A DNA stretch of 64,000 bases, taken from NCBI GenBank assembly GCA_013316825.1, contig WSLY01000007.1, forward strand, positions 1-64,000, read 5' to 3'. Made by a program: the position numbers and the translations under genes. Of the stretch, positions 44,565 to 53,375 are shown piece after piece. Source of the stretch: Lachnospiraceae bacterium (GTDB lineage Bacteria; Bacillota; Clostridia; Lachnospirales; Lachnospiraceae). The notes beneath the pieces were generated by a model, which did no database searches, was not told the origin of the DNA, and saw only the letters and a program-made list of their open reading frames with translations. Numbering within the stretch: position 1 is the first letter of the stretch; every line of letters begins with the position of its first letter.

Positions 44565-47162
44565 TTACTCTTTTCGGACAAACCACTTTGGCAGCAGCAG
44601 GACTTCATGCATAAGGAGCGGCATGGCGGAAAGAAGCAGCAGAAGCTTCCAGTCGGCGGCGGAGAGCAGGCAGGTGCCGAAGGCATTGGTAAAATACGGC
44701 ACGGAGGTGACAAGCATCTGCAGGGCGATCCCAACCAAGAAGGCGGCAATCATCAGCTTGTTGGCAAAATGCTTCATTTTAAAGATGGAACATTCCACAT
44801 CCCGCATGCCGATGGCGTGGAAGAGCTGGGACATGCCAAGCGCAGTAAAGGCGTAGGTCTGGGAGCGGGTCAATATTTCGGGAACCGCGAGCAGGCGCTT
44901 TATGCCGTGGAGCGTAAGCGGCAGGTCATTCCGCAGCAGAATCTGCACGGGGAGCAGCAAAAAAGCAGCCATGCTGACGCCGGCAATCAAAAAGCCGTAG
45001 AGGAGCGTGCAGGAGAGTCCGCCCTCTGCAAAGAGGTGCTCTTCTTTTGAGCGGGGCGGTCTTTTCATGAAGTGGGAAGTATCACTGACATCGATGCCGA
45101 GTGCCAGAGCGGGCAGGGAATCCGTTATCAGGTTAATCCACAAAATATGGCTGGGTTTTAGCGGTGAGCGCAAGCCCAGCAGGATTGCCGCCAGCATGGT
45201 GATAATTTCTCCAAAATTAGAGGAGAGCAGGAATAATACCGCTTTCTTAATATTGGCGTAGATGCTGCGCCCCTGTTCAATCGCCTTGACAATGGTGGAA
45301 AAATTGTCATCCGTCAGAATAATATCCGCCGCATTTTTGGCGACATCCGTGCCTGCCATTCCCATGGCGATGCCCACGTCGGCAGATTTTAAGGAGGGCG
45401 CATCGTTGACGCCGTCGCCGGTCATGGCAACAATATGCCCGCCTGCCTTTAAGGAATTGACAATCTTCGTCTTGTGTTCCGGAGAAACCTGTGCAAAGAC
45501 CCTTGTTTTCTGCAGTGCGGCTGAAAGCCGTTCTCCCTGCAGGGCATTTAGGACTTCTCCCGTCATACATTCTGAAATATCTTCCGCAATAGAAAGCTCT
45601 TTTGCAATGGCACATGCCGTATCGACTCTGTCGCCGGTAATCATAATGGTTTGTACGCCGGCGCTGTGACATGCGGCTACAGCGTCTTTTGCCTCGGGGC
45701 GCAGGGGGTCTTTCATGCCGACAAGCCCGATAAAGGTCAGGTCTTTTTCCACAGGCTGCGTGTCGCCTGTCCGCATACCGAGCGCGAGCACTCTGAGCGC
45801 CCCGCCTGACATCTGGCGGATGGCGTCATAGATAGCGCGCTTGTGCGAAGGCGTTAAGGGTATGTTTTGGTTGTTTTCCCGTATCAGGCGGCAGCGCCTG
45901 ATAATTTCGTCGGGGGAGCCTTTGGTGTAGGACAAGCAGGCGCAGCCTTGTTTGTGCAGAGTAGTCATCATTTTCCGCTCTGAATCAAAGGCGATTTCCG
46001 CGATGCGGGGCAGCCGTCTTTCCAGAACGGGACGAAACAGTCCGAAGCGTGCCGTCATATCAAGCAGCGCAAGCTCCGTGGGATCGCCGATGCGGGCGGC
46101 TTCCTCGGCAGCGTATAAAGCGCTTTTTTTCTCCCGCTCATTGGAAATGACGGCGTCATTGCAGAGGGCAAAGCCTTCTAAAAAGGAACGGTGGCACTGG
46201 GCGTCCAGCTCTTCGGGAGAAAGGAGCCTTCCGTCTGTATAACATTCCGTCACGGACATTTTGTTCTGTGTCAGGGTTCCGGTTTTGTCGGAGCAGACTA
46301 CGCTGACGCAGCCCAAGGTTTCCACGCTAGGCAGTTTTTTTACGATGGTATTGACTTTTACCATACGGGAAACGCTTAGGGCAAGCACCATGGTGACAAT
46401 GGCGGGAAGCCCTTCGGGAACAGCCGCGACTGCAAGGGATATGGCGGTAATCAGCATCTCCAGCACATCGCGCTTCTGCAGCAGTGCAATGCCAAAGAGC
46501 AGGGCGCAGAGCAGCAGGGAGACGACGCTTAATACCTTGCCCAAATCCGCCAGTCTCTTCTGCAGAGGGGTAGATTCGTTTGGCGCTTCGTTGATGAGGC
46601 GCGCTATTTTTCCGATTTCCGTGTCCATGCCGATTGCCGTTACCACGCCCATGCCGCGCCCGTAGGTAACGTTGGTTGACATATAGGCTTTGTTGTGTTT
46701 TTTGGTATCCTTTTCCACGGGCAGGGATTCCCCCGTCAGTGCGGATTCTTCGATTTTCAGGCTTAAGGCTTCCGTCAGCGTTAAATCGGCAGGAACCTGC
46801 CTGCCTGCATCAAGCAGCACAATGTCCCCCAAAATCAAATCGCTGGCGGGAATTTCTTTTGGCATTCCCTGTTCTAAGATAAGCGCTTTCGGGCTTGTCA
46901 TTTCTTTTAAGGCGTCAAGCGCGCGCTGCGCCCTGCCCTCCTGAATGACGCCGACAATAGCGTTTACCAAAATGACGGCAAGGATAATGGCAGTGTCGCT
47001 ATACTCCCTTAAGAGCAGGGAAATGGCGGCGGCGATAAACAGGATAAAGATGAGCGGGTCGTTTAGTTGTTCCAGAAAACGCTGCAGAGCGGTTTTGGGA
47101 GGGGCTTCCTCCAAAACATTCTGTCCGCGGACCTTGGTAACTGGCGATTGTATGGTATTCAT
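44565..47162 (-). CDS. Calcium-type P-type ATPase (P2A/P2B)
   Basis: This 865-residue cation pump has the phosphorylation motif CSDKTGTLTQNK, the actuator TGES, MITGD and TGDGVNDAPSLK hinge motifs, and ten predicted helices. In M4 the sequence AAVPEGLPAIV and in M6 NLITDSLPALAL are typical of calcium pumps. It exports Ca2+ (or possibly Mn2+) from the cytoplasm. The start at 47162 follows AAGGGGGAT; the longer upstream frame is unsupported. It is transcribed alone. Confidence 0.9.
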   Translation of the reverse strand: MNTIQSPVTKVRGQNVLEEAPPKTALQRFLEQLNDPLIFILFIAAAISLLLREYSDTAIILAVILVNAIVGVIQEGRAQRALDALKEMTSPKALILEQGMPKEIPASDLILGDIVLLDAGRQVPADLTLTEALSLKIEESALTGESLPVEKDTKKHNKAYMSTNVTYGRGMGVVTAIGMDTEIGKIARLINEAPNESTPLQKRLADLGKVLSVVSLLLCALLFGIALLQKRDVLEMLITAISLAVAAVPEGLPAIVTMVLALSVSRMVKVNTIVKKLPSVETLGCVSVVCSDKTGTLTQNKMSVTECYTDGRLLSPEELDAQCHRSFLEGFALCNDAVISNEREKKSALYAAEEAARIGDPTELALLDMTARFGLFRPVLERRLPRIAEIAFDSERKMMTTLHKQGCACLSYTKGSPDEIIRRCRLIRENNQNIPLTPSHKRAIYDAIRQMSGGALRVLALGMRTGDTQPVEKDLTFIGLVGMKDPLRPEAKDAVAACHSAGVQTIMITGDRVDTACAIAKELSIAEDISECMTGEVLNALQGERLSAALQKTRVFAQVSPEHKTKIVNSLKAGGHIVAMTGDGVNDAPSLKSADVGIAMGMAGTDVAKNAADIILTDDNFSTIVKAIEQGRSIYANIKKAVLFLLSSNFGEIITMLAAILLGLRSPLKPSHILWINLITDSLPALALGIDVSDTSHFMKRPPRSKEEHLFAEGGLSCTLLYGFLIAGVSMAAFLLLPVQILLRNDLPLTLHGIKRLLAVPEILTRSQTYAFTALGMSQLFHAIGMRDVECSIFKMKHFANKLMIAAFLVGIALQMLVTSVPYFTNAFGTCLLSAADWKLLLLLSAMPLLMHEVLLLPKWFVRKE

Positions 47163-47433
47163 AAAAATCCCCCTTGCATGGTGCTGATTTACCCAGCCGG
47201 TGCCGGCGGCAGAATTTACATTGCCGGCAGGCTGTTTATTGCAACATATGAGGCGGTGGGACAAAATATACTTGTCTTAGTTTTAAAAAGAGATGATGGT
47301 AGTTTATGTAGTTTTTGTTGCGTAATAAGCCGCATAAGTTTATACTATAACTAAGAAAAGCGCAAAAGCGCCGCATAATATGGAAAACATGTGCCGGATG
47401 GCAGCCTTTCGGCAAAAGAGGAGTGGATACAGA

Positions 47434-48666
47434 ATGGAAATTTCCTATACGCAGGCTTTAGAGAAGTTGAAACAATATGGACAGGAGCATATCCTCAGAT
47501 ATTATGATGAGCTGGAGGAAGCCGGAAAAGAGGAGCTTTTGCGGCAGATAGCGGAGACAGATTTTTCGGTGCTTGATTCCCTGAAACAAAAGGATAAGGG
47601 CGTGCCAAAGGGAAAGATAACGCCCCTTGGCGCGATGGAGCTTACGGAGATAGAGGCAGACAGGGAGCATTATTACCAAATCGGTATGCAGGCGATACGG
47701 GCAGGAAAGGTGGGCGCCGTGCTGCTTGCCGGCGGTATGGGAACGCGTCTTGGTTCCGACGAGCCGAAAGGCGTATACAATATCGGTATCACGAAGGAGG
47801 TCTACATTTTTGAGCGGCTGATTGTCAACCTGCTCGAAGTGGTACGGCAGGCGGACACATGGATTCCGCTTTTTGTGATGACAAGCGATAAGAACCACGA
47901 TGCCACGGTACGGTTTCTTGCGGCACATGATTTTTTTGGATATAAGGCAGAGTATGTTCATTTTTTTCAGCAGGAGATGGCGCCTGCGGCAGGCTATGAC
48001 GGCAGGATATATATGGAGAGCAAAAGCAGGATGAGTACTTCGCCCAACGGCAACGGCGGCTGGTATATTTCCATGAAAAATACAGGAGTGCTTAGGAAGG
48101 CAAAGCAATACGGTGTGGAATGGCTCAATGTATTTGCGGTGGACAATGTGCTGCAGAGAATTGCCGACCCGGTCTTTGTGGGAGCCGTAATAGAGAATCA
48201 GTGCAGCGTCGGCTCCAAAGTGGTGCGCAAAAATGCGCCGGATGAAAAGGTGGGTGTCATGTGCCTGGAAGACGGCAGGCCCTCCATTGTGGAATATTAC
48301 GAGCTGACAAAAGAGCTGATGAATGCGAAAAATGAAAAGGGGGAGCCGGCATACAATTTTGGGGTTATTTTAAATTATCTTTTTAAGGAAAGCGCCCTGC
48401 AGGAGATGCTGGAGAAAAAGCTGCCTCTGCATGTGGTGGAAAAAAAGATTCCCTATATGGATAGGGAGGGGAATCTGGTGAAGCCTGAGGAGCCGAACGG
48501 TTATAAATTTGAAAGTCTGGTACTTGACATGATACATGAGATGGATAGCTGCCTGCCCTTTGAGGTGGTGCGGGGCAAAGAATTTGCGCCGATTAAAAAT
48601 AAAACGGGTGTGGATTCCGTAGAGAGCGCAAGGGCATTACTGACAGAAAACGGAGTGGAATTATAA
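47434..48666 (+). CDS. UDPGP-type UDP-sugar pyrophosphorylase (eukaryote-like)
   Basis: This 410-residue protein has the nucleotidyltransferase loop LLAGGMGTRLGSDEPKGVYN, which is closer to eukaryotic UDP-GlcNAc/UDP-sugar pyrophosphorylases than to bacterial GalU. MSTSPNGNGGWY and later FAVDNVLQRIADP are further family motifs. It makes a UDP-sugar from UTP and a sugar-1-phosphate; GlcNAc, GalNAc or glucose are possible. GAGGAG precedes ATG 47434. It forms a two-gene operon with galE. Confidence 0.85.
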   Translation: MEISYTQALEKLKQYGQEHILRYYDELEEAGKEELLRQIAETDFSVLDSLKQKDKGVPKGKITPLGAMELTEIEADREHYYQIGMQAIRAGKVGAVLLAGGMGTRLGSDEPKGVYNIGITKEVYIFERLIVNLLEVVRQADTWIPLFVMTSDKNHDATVRFLAAHDFFGYKAEYVHFFQQEMAPAAGYDGRIYMESKSRMSTSPNGNGGWYISMKNTGVLRKAKQYGVEWLNVFAVDNVLQRIADPVFVGAVIENQCSVGSKVVRKNAPDEKVGVMCLEDGRPSIVEYYELTKELMNAKNEKGEPAYNFGVILNYLFKESALQEMLEKKLPLHVVEKKIPYMDREGNLVKPEEPNGYKFESLVLDMIHEMDSCLPFEVVRGKEFAPIKNKTGVDSVESARALLTENGVEL

Positions 48667-48683
48667 AATAAGGAGGAAGAGAC

Positions 48684-49700
48684 ATGGCTATTTTGGTAAC
48701 GGGAGGCGCCGGTTATATCGGCAGCCATACGGTGGTGGAGCTGCAGAATGCGGGTTATGACGTGGTGGTAGCGGACAATTTAAGCAATTCCAGCGAGGAA
48801 TCGTTGAAGCGCGTGGAGAAAATCACGGGAAAACCGGCGGCTTTTTATAAGGCGGATATTTTGGATCGCGGAATGCTGGAAGAAATTTTTAGCAAAGAAA
48901 AAATTGAGACGGTGATTCACTTTGCGGGGCTGAAGGCGGTAGGCGAGTCCGTGGAGAAGCCTTGGGAATATTACAACAACAATATTACCGGTACGCTCAC
49001 CCTTGTGGATGTGATGCGAAAGCACAATGTAAAAAATATCATTTTTTCTTCTTCGGCTACGGTATATGGCACGCCGAAACAGGTTCCGGTGACGGAGGAT
49101 GCGCCCAAGGGAGAATGCACCAATCCTTACGGCTGGACAAAGTCGATGCTGGAGCAGATTCTGACGGATATCCAGAAGGCGGATAATGAGTGGAATGTGA
49201 TTCTGCTTCGCTATTTTAACCCCATCGGTGCGCACAAGAGCGGCAGTATCGGAGAGAATCCCAACGGCATTCCCAACAATCTGATGCCCTACATTACGCA
49301 GGTTGCAGTCGGTAAGCTTAAAGAGCTTGGCGTATTTGGGGACGATTATCCTACGCCGGACGGTACTTGTATCAGGGATTATATTCACGTGTTGGATTTG
49401 GCGTCGGGACATGTAAAGGCGCTGAAAAAAATAGAGGAAAAGGCGGGGCTGTGTATCTACAATCTGGGAACCGGAATCGGTTACAGTGTGCTTGACGTGA
49501 TTCGCAATTTTGAAGAAGCCACGGGCGTAAAAGTACCCTATTCTATCAGGCCGCGCCGTGCGGGTGATATCCCTGAAAACTATTCCAATGCAGAAAAAGC
49601 GTACAGGGAGCTTGGCTGGAAAGCGCAGTACGGCATCAAAGAAATGTGCGAGGATTCCTGGAGATGGCAGAGTAAAAATCCGGAAGGATATGGAAAGTAG
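48684..49700 (+). CDS. galE: UDP-glucose 4-epimerase
   Basis: GalE interconverts UDP-glucose and UDP-galactose, often also the N-acetyl forms. The 338-residue protein has the Rossmann motif VTGGAGYIGSHTVVEL, the SSSATVYG segment, and the catalytic YGWTK (Tyr-x3-Lys). AGGAGG precedes ATG 48684, 17 bases after the pyrophosphorylase gene, so both act on the same UDP-sugar pool. Confidence 0.95.
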   Translation: MAILVTGGAGYIGSHTVVELQNAGYDVVVADNLSNSSEESLKRVEKITGKPAAFYKADILDRGMLEEIFSKEKIETVIHFAGLKAVGESVEKPWEYYNNNITGTLTLVDVMRKHNVKNIIFSSSATVYGTPKQVPVTEDAPKGECTNPYGWTKSMLEQILTDIQKADNEWNVILLRYFNPIGAHKSGSIGENPNGIPNNLMPYITQVAVGKLKELGVFGDDYPTPDGTCIRDYIHVLDLASGHVKALKKIEEKAGLCIYNLGTGIGYSVLDVIRNFEEATGVKVPYSIRPRRAGDIPENYSNAEKAYRELGWKAQYGIKEMCEDSWRWQSKNPEGYGK

Positions 49701-49712
49701 GAGCATATAACA

Positions 49713-49763
49713 AAAAACCCCTTTTATCAGATACGAAGGAAAGTCTGATGAAAGGGGGTTTTA
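49713..49763. terminator. Terminator between galE and the hemolysin III-like gene
   Basis: A long stem (ACCCCTTTTATCAGA with TCTGATGAAAGGGGGT, one mismatch) closes a loop of about 12 bases and is flanked by A- and T-runs, fitting bidirectional termination for convergent genes. Confidence 0.7.
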
Positions 49764-49766
49764 TTC

Positions 49767-50417
49767 TTATGCCACGTACAAATACATAAAGATGAAGTGG
49801 CAGGCGCTTCCCGCGATACAGAAAAGATGAAAAATTTCGTGGGAGCCAAAGCCGGCATGTTTGGAGTTGAAGATGGGAAGCTTCAGCGCGTAAATCACGC
49901 CGCCGACCGTGTAAATCAATCCGCCGGATAAAAGCCAGAGGAAGCCGGAGAGAGGGAGTGTGCTGACGAGCTTTCCGAACACGAACACGCAGACCCAGCC
50001 CATCGCAATATAGATGATGGAGGAAAACCATTTGGGGCAGTTAATCCATAAGGCTTTGACAAGCATACCTGCGATGGCGATGCTCCAGACTACGGTGAGC
50101 AGGGTATAGCCCTCCCTGCCGCCCAGCACAATCAGGCATACGGGCGTATAGGAGCCTGCAATCAGGACGAAAATCATCATGTGGTCAATTTTGCGGAAAA
50201 CCCGCAGCGACCTTCCGCTTACGTTGACAGAATGATACAGAGTGCTTGCGCCATAGAGCAGAACCATGCTGAGCATAAAAATGCACATGGCGATAAAATG
50301 TCTGCCGCCTGCTTCCATACCGGCTTTTATCAGAAGGGGAACCGCTGCAAAAAGCGCCATCATCATGCCGATAAAATGTGTAATTGCACTGCCGGGTTCT
50401 CGAATTGTAATATGCAT
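49767..50417 (-). CDS. Hemolysin III/PAQR-family membrane protein
   Basis: This 216-residue protein has seven hydrophobic segments and PAQR-family conserved motifs: LYGASTLYHSV, RKIDHMMIFVLIAGSYTP, and SHEIFHLFCIAGSACHF. The conserved His/Asp residues suggest a zinc-dependent hydrolase fold as in the hemolysin III/YqfA group; bacterial function is not settled. GGAGG precedes its start at 50417. Confidence 0.85.
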   Translation of the reverse strand: MHITIREPGSAITHFIGMMMALFAAVPLLIKAGMEAGGRHFIAMCIFMLSMVLLYGASTLYHSVNVSGRSLRVFRKIDHMMIFVLIAGSYTPVCLIVLGGREGYTLLTVVWSIAIAGMLVKALWINCPKWFSSIIYIAMGWVCVFVFGKLVSTLPLSGFLWLLSGGLIYTVGGVIYALKLPIFNSKHAGFGSHEIFHLFCIAGSACHFIFMYLYVA

Positions 50418-50794
50418 AGGATTACCTCCAGTCTCAAAGAATGTTCGTTTATTTTCTGATTAGAGTTTTGACACCCTATCATTTTCTGCAAAAAATTCCA
50501 AATAATACATTGCAATAAGAATAGAATACAACAAGTAGTTTTAAAAACTACGTTTGGTTTTAATACATACTACAATATAAAGAAGAGTATGTCAATAGGG
50601 AAAATGAAAAAATCAATTACCATTCACACCATATTTCTTGCCGCTTGCGCCGCTTTCGGTCAAAGGTTCTGTTCTTGTGATAAAATGACTGTGTGCGGGC
50701 GGCGGCTGTTTTGCTGTTCGTATGCAAAAAAACAGAACCATGTGCGGTCTTGACAGGATTGCGTCAAAGGCAGCGCAGAAAGAAGGAGGAAAAT
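50418..50794. other. Intergenic region with a dispersed-motif copy and a hairpin
   Basis: No gene is supported. It holds one copy of the dispersed motif (50466-50480) and an AT-rich hairpin GTAGTTTT/AAAACTAC near 50533-50549. Confidence 0.4.
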
Positions 50795-51769
50795 GTGAAA
50801 GGAAAAAGAATTTTAAGTATTGTACTGGCTTGTCTTTTGAGTGTGTCTGTCGCTGCCTGCGGCGGAAAAAACGGAAAGGACGAGGCAAAGGGTGTATCGC
50901 AGGGCGGACAGGATGCATCGCAGGAAGGCGGCGGTGATGAGCGGGAAGAGAGCGATACACCGTCCGTATGGGAGCCGGAAAAGGAAGAACCGGCGTTAGA
51001 CTGGTCTGCTGTGGAGTTTGCGCCGGAGGAGGATTTTTATTTTTACGGAAAGAAGGTTAGCGGAAGTACGGGAGTGGTGATTGTGGAATATTTGGGAGAG
51101 GGCGGCGTGGTAAAAATTCCGTCAACGCTCGGGGGAGAGCCTGTTATCATGATAGACAAAAATGTTTTTAGTGAATCGGGCGTGACGGATGTTTATTTTG
51201 AGGCGGAAGAATTTGTTTATATTGAGCCATATGCGTTTGCCGAATGCACTACATTAAACAGCGTTGTCATAAAGGGAAATGAAAAAACGGAGATTAGAGA
51301 CCATGCATTTGCAGATTGCAGCAATCTGACCAGCGTTGTGCTTTCGGAAGAAATTGCAGAAATTTGGGAAGCTGTCTTTTGGGGTACGCCATGGCTGGAA
51401 AATAAAAAACAGGAAGCACCGCTTGTGATTGTCAATCGTACTGTGATAGATGCAACATTATGTACGGGCGATTTGGTAATACCGGATGGCATCATTAAGA
51501 TTGCCCGGTATGCTGCATGGGAAAATGAAAACATTACAAGCCTTACGGTTCCGGACAGTGTGCAGCGGATTGAGGTGGCGGCATTTGGAAAATGTACGAA
51601 GCTGACTCGCGTATCTTTGCCGGATGGGATTCACACCATGGGCGGAGTGTATGGTTTTGCAGGTGATGAGGATATTGTCATTACCCATATGGGAATAGAA
51701 TATACCTATGAACAACTGGAGGAGCTGGATAATAAGGTTTGGATGGCGCATCTCAACAGTCTTCCTTAA
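50795..51769 (+). CDS. BspA-like leucine-rich-repeat lipoprotein
   Basis: This 324-residue protein starts at GTG 50795 after AAGGAGGA. It has a lipoprotein signal (LSIVLACLLSVSVAAC, lipid attachment at Cys ~22), a low-complexity Gly/Glu/Ser linker, and BspA-type LRR_5 repeats: VFSESGVTDVYF, AFAECTTLNSVVIKG, AFADCSNLTSVVL and AFGKCTKLTRVSLPDGIH. Such proteins sit on the outer face of the membrane and bind surfaces or polymers. Its end overlaps the convergent next gene by 17 bases. Confidence 0.85.
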   Translation: MKGKRILSIVLACLLSVSVAACGGKNGKDEAKGVSQGGQDASQEGGGDEREESDTPSVWEPEKEEPALDWSAVEFAPEEDFYFYGKKVSGSTGVVIVEYLGEGGVVKIPSTLGGEPVIMIDKNVFSESGVTDVYFEAEEFVYIEPYAFAECTTLNSVVIKGNEKTEIRDHAFADCSNLTSVVLSEEIAEIWEAVFWGTPWLENKKQEAPLVIVNRTVIDATLCTGDLVIPDGIIKIARYAAWENENITSLTVPDSVQRIEVAAFGKCTKLTRVSLPDGIHTMGGVYGFAGDEDIVITHMGIEYTYEQLEELDNKVWMAHLNSLP

Positions 51770-52034
51770 TCACATGGATTTCCAGATAATCGAAATCGAC
51801 AGACTCGATAAAATTATCCTGTGTAAAGCGCGCCTTGCTGTGACGCTTAAATTCTTTTATGGTGGTGTCCAGCCAGATGGGATTGCCTAAATCGAACCGG
51901 CAGCAGATTTCATCCAGCGCATGAAACACCTTGTGCGTGCGTGTGTCATCGCTGTCGTCTTCGATGACGGTATCCTTTATCATACGGTTATCCTTAAAAA
52001 TTTTAGCCCACAAACGAAACATATCTTTTGGCAT
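51753..52034 (-). CDS. Small conserved-looking protein of unknown function
   Basis: About 93 residues from ATG 52034 (MPKDMFRLWAKIFKDNRMIK to YLEIHVIKEDC). It is soluble, with charged and aromatic residues, and has no recognised domain. The nearest purine-rich ribosome site (AGAAAGG) directly abuts ATG 52034, so an upstream start is possible; the frame is open to 52127. It overlaps the 3' end of the lipoprotein gene. Confidence 0.55.
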   Translation of the reverse strand: MPKDMFRLWAKIFKDNRMIKDTVIEDDSDDTRTHKVFHALDEICCRFDLGNPIWLDTTIKEFKRHSKARFTQDNFIESVDFDYLEIHVIKEDC

Positions 52035-52235
52035 CCTTTCTGAAACAACAAAATATGGCTGCTTTTTTGGTATAATAGCATAATAACAGAAAAAGCTTTC
52101 TCTGTCACGTTCGCATAAAGATATCATAATTCACATAAAATCTTAAAAATATGTTAAATCATTGTATAAAATGTACAAACCCTTAAAAATGTGCTATACT
52201 GTTTTAGAGGGGAGAGCAAAGGAGAAGGTTTTGTT

Positions 52236-52892
52236 ATGGAATGGAGCGAATGTGAATACAAGGACAACGGCATTGACAGTTGGAATGAAGTGAACCTGAT
52301 TTACAGCGCGGCACTGAAGCAGGTACAGACGAAGATGGAAGTCCTGAACGACGAATTTCAGCATGTACACAGGTACAATCCCATAGAGCATATCAAATCG
52401 CGGATTAAGACGCCGGAGAGCATTGTAAAAAAACTAAAGCGCGGAGGCTATGAATCCACGATTGAAAATATGATAAAGTATGTCAATGATATTGCGGGAA
52501 TACGGATTATTTGTTCTTTCACTTCAGATATTTACCGGATTGCGGAGATGATTGGAGAACAGAAGGATATCAAAATTCTATGCATTAAGGACTACATTAC
52601 ATACCCGAAGGCGAGCGGCTACAAGAGCTATCATATGCTGGTATCAGTGCCGGTGTATCTCTCTAATAAGATGGTCGCAACCAAGGTGGAGATACAGATT
52701 CGGACAGTCGCCATGGACTTCTGGGCGAGCTTAGAGCACAAGATGCACTACAAATTTGAGGGGGATGCGCCGGAGCACATCAAGGCAAAGCTGATAGAGT
52801 GTGCCAAGATGGTGTCGGATTTGGATGCCAGAATGCTTTCGCTGAATGAAGAAATTTCCAGTCTGAGCACCCAGCAGGAGGTTTATTCATAA
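52236..52892 (+). CDS. Small alarmone synthetase, RelA/SpoT type
   Basis: This 218-residue protein has only the (p)ppGpp synthetase domain: RIKTPESIVKKLKRGGYE for nucleotide binding, NDIAGIRIICSF, SGYKSYHMLVSVPV and VEIQIRTVAMDFWASLEHK. There is no HD hydrolase domain and no regulatory tail, as in YjbM/YwaC (RelQ/RelP). It makes ppGpp from ATP and GDP/GTP, probably under transcriptional control. AAAGGAGAAGG precedes ATG 52236. Confidence 0.92.
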   Translation: MEWSECEYKDNGIDSWNEVNLIYSAALKQVQTKMEVLNDEFQHVHRYNPIEHIKSRIKTPESIVKKLKRGGYESTIENMIKYVNDIAGIRIICSFTSDIYRIAEMIGEQKDIKILCIKDYITYPKASGYKSYHMLVSVPVYLSNKMVATKVEIQIRTVAMDFWASLEHKMHYKFEGDAPEHIKAKLIECAKMVSDLDARMLSLNEEISSLSTQQEVYS

Positions 52893-52966
52893 GACTGTAG
52901 TGCCGGCTGTTTGTTTCAATTTCTGTGCACGGACTGTTCGTTCAAAAAGGAAATGCTTTTCAGGAT

Positions 52967-53009
52967 TTGCCGGAACTTTTGCGTGAATTTTGCGCAGAGG
53001 TTCCGGCAA
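52967..53009 (+). terminator. Long hairpin after the alarmone synthetase gene
   Basis: TTGCCGGAAC and GTTCCGGCAA form a 10-base perfect stem, with an inner pairing TGCG/CGCA. No T-run follows. It could be a 3' processing or attenuation structure. Confidence 0.5.
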
Positions 53010-53044
53010 TTACCTAATCCTATTATAATGGCATAAAATGAGGA

Positions 53045-53073
53045 GTGCCCCGATACATTGCTGTACCGGGGCT
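53045..53073 (+). terminator. Second hairpin in the same intergenic region
   Basis: TGCCCCG and CGGGGC arms close a loop of about 13 bases, followed by an AT-rich stretch. No gene is seen between 52893 and 53375 apart from these two structures. Confidence 0.5.
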
Positions 53074-53375
53074 ATTATGAAAAAATTTATCTATGTGTGC
53101 AATGGAAGTTTACATTTGCTACAAGAAATAGTATACCAATTAATTGTGAACAGATTATGAATAAGGTGTAAAGAAATAGTAAAAGTTGCAAAAGAAAAGC
53201 GTGCAGCGAGGAAAGAAAATATACAATATGCACAAAAAGTAAGCGGCTTTGTTTTGTGTTGTTTTTTGTAAAGAAAAATGATAGAATATAAATGATAAAA
53301 ACTGATTTGTGTGATACATTCAATATTTTCCCGGTGGGATACGAAAGTGGTAAGGACATGTTTGGAGGAAAGTGG

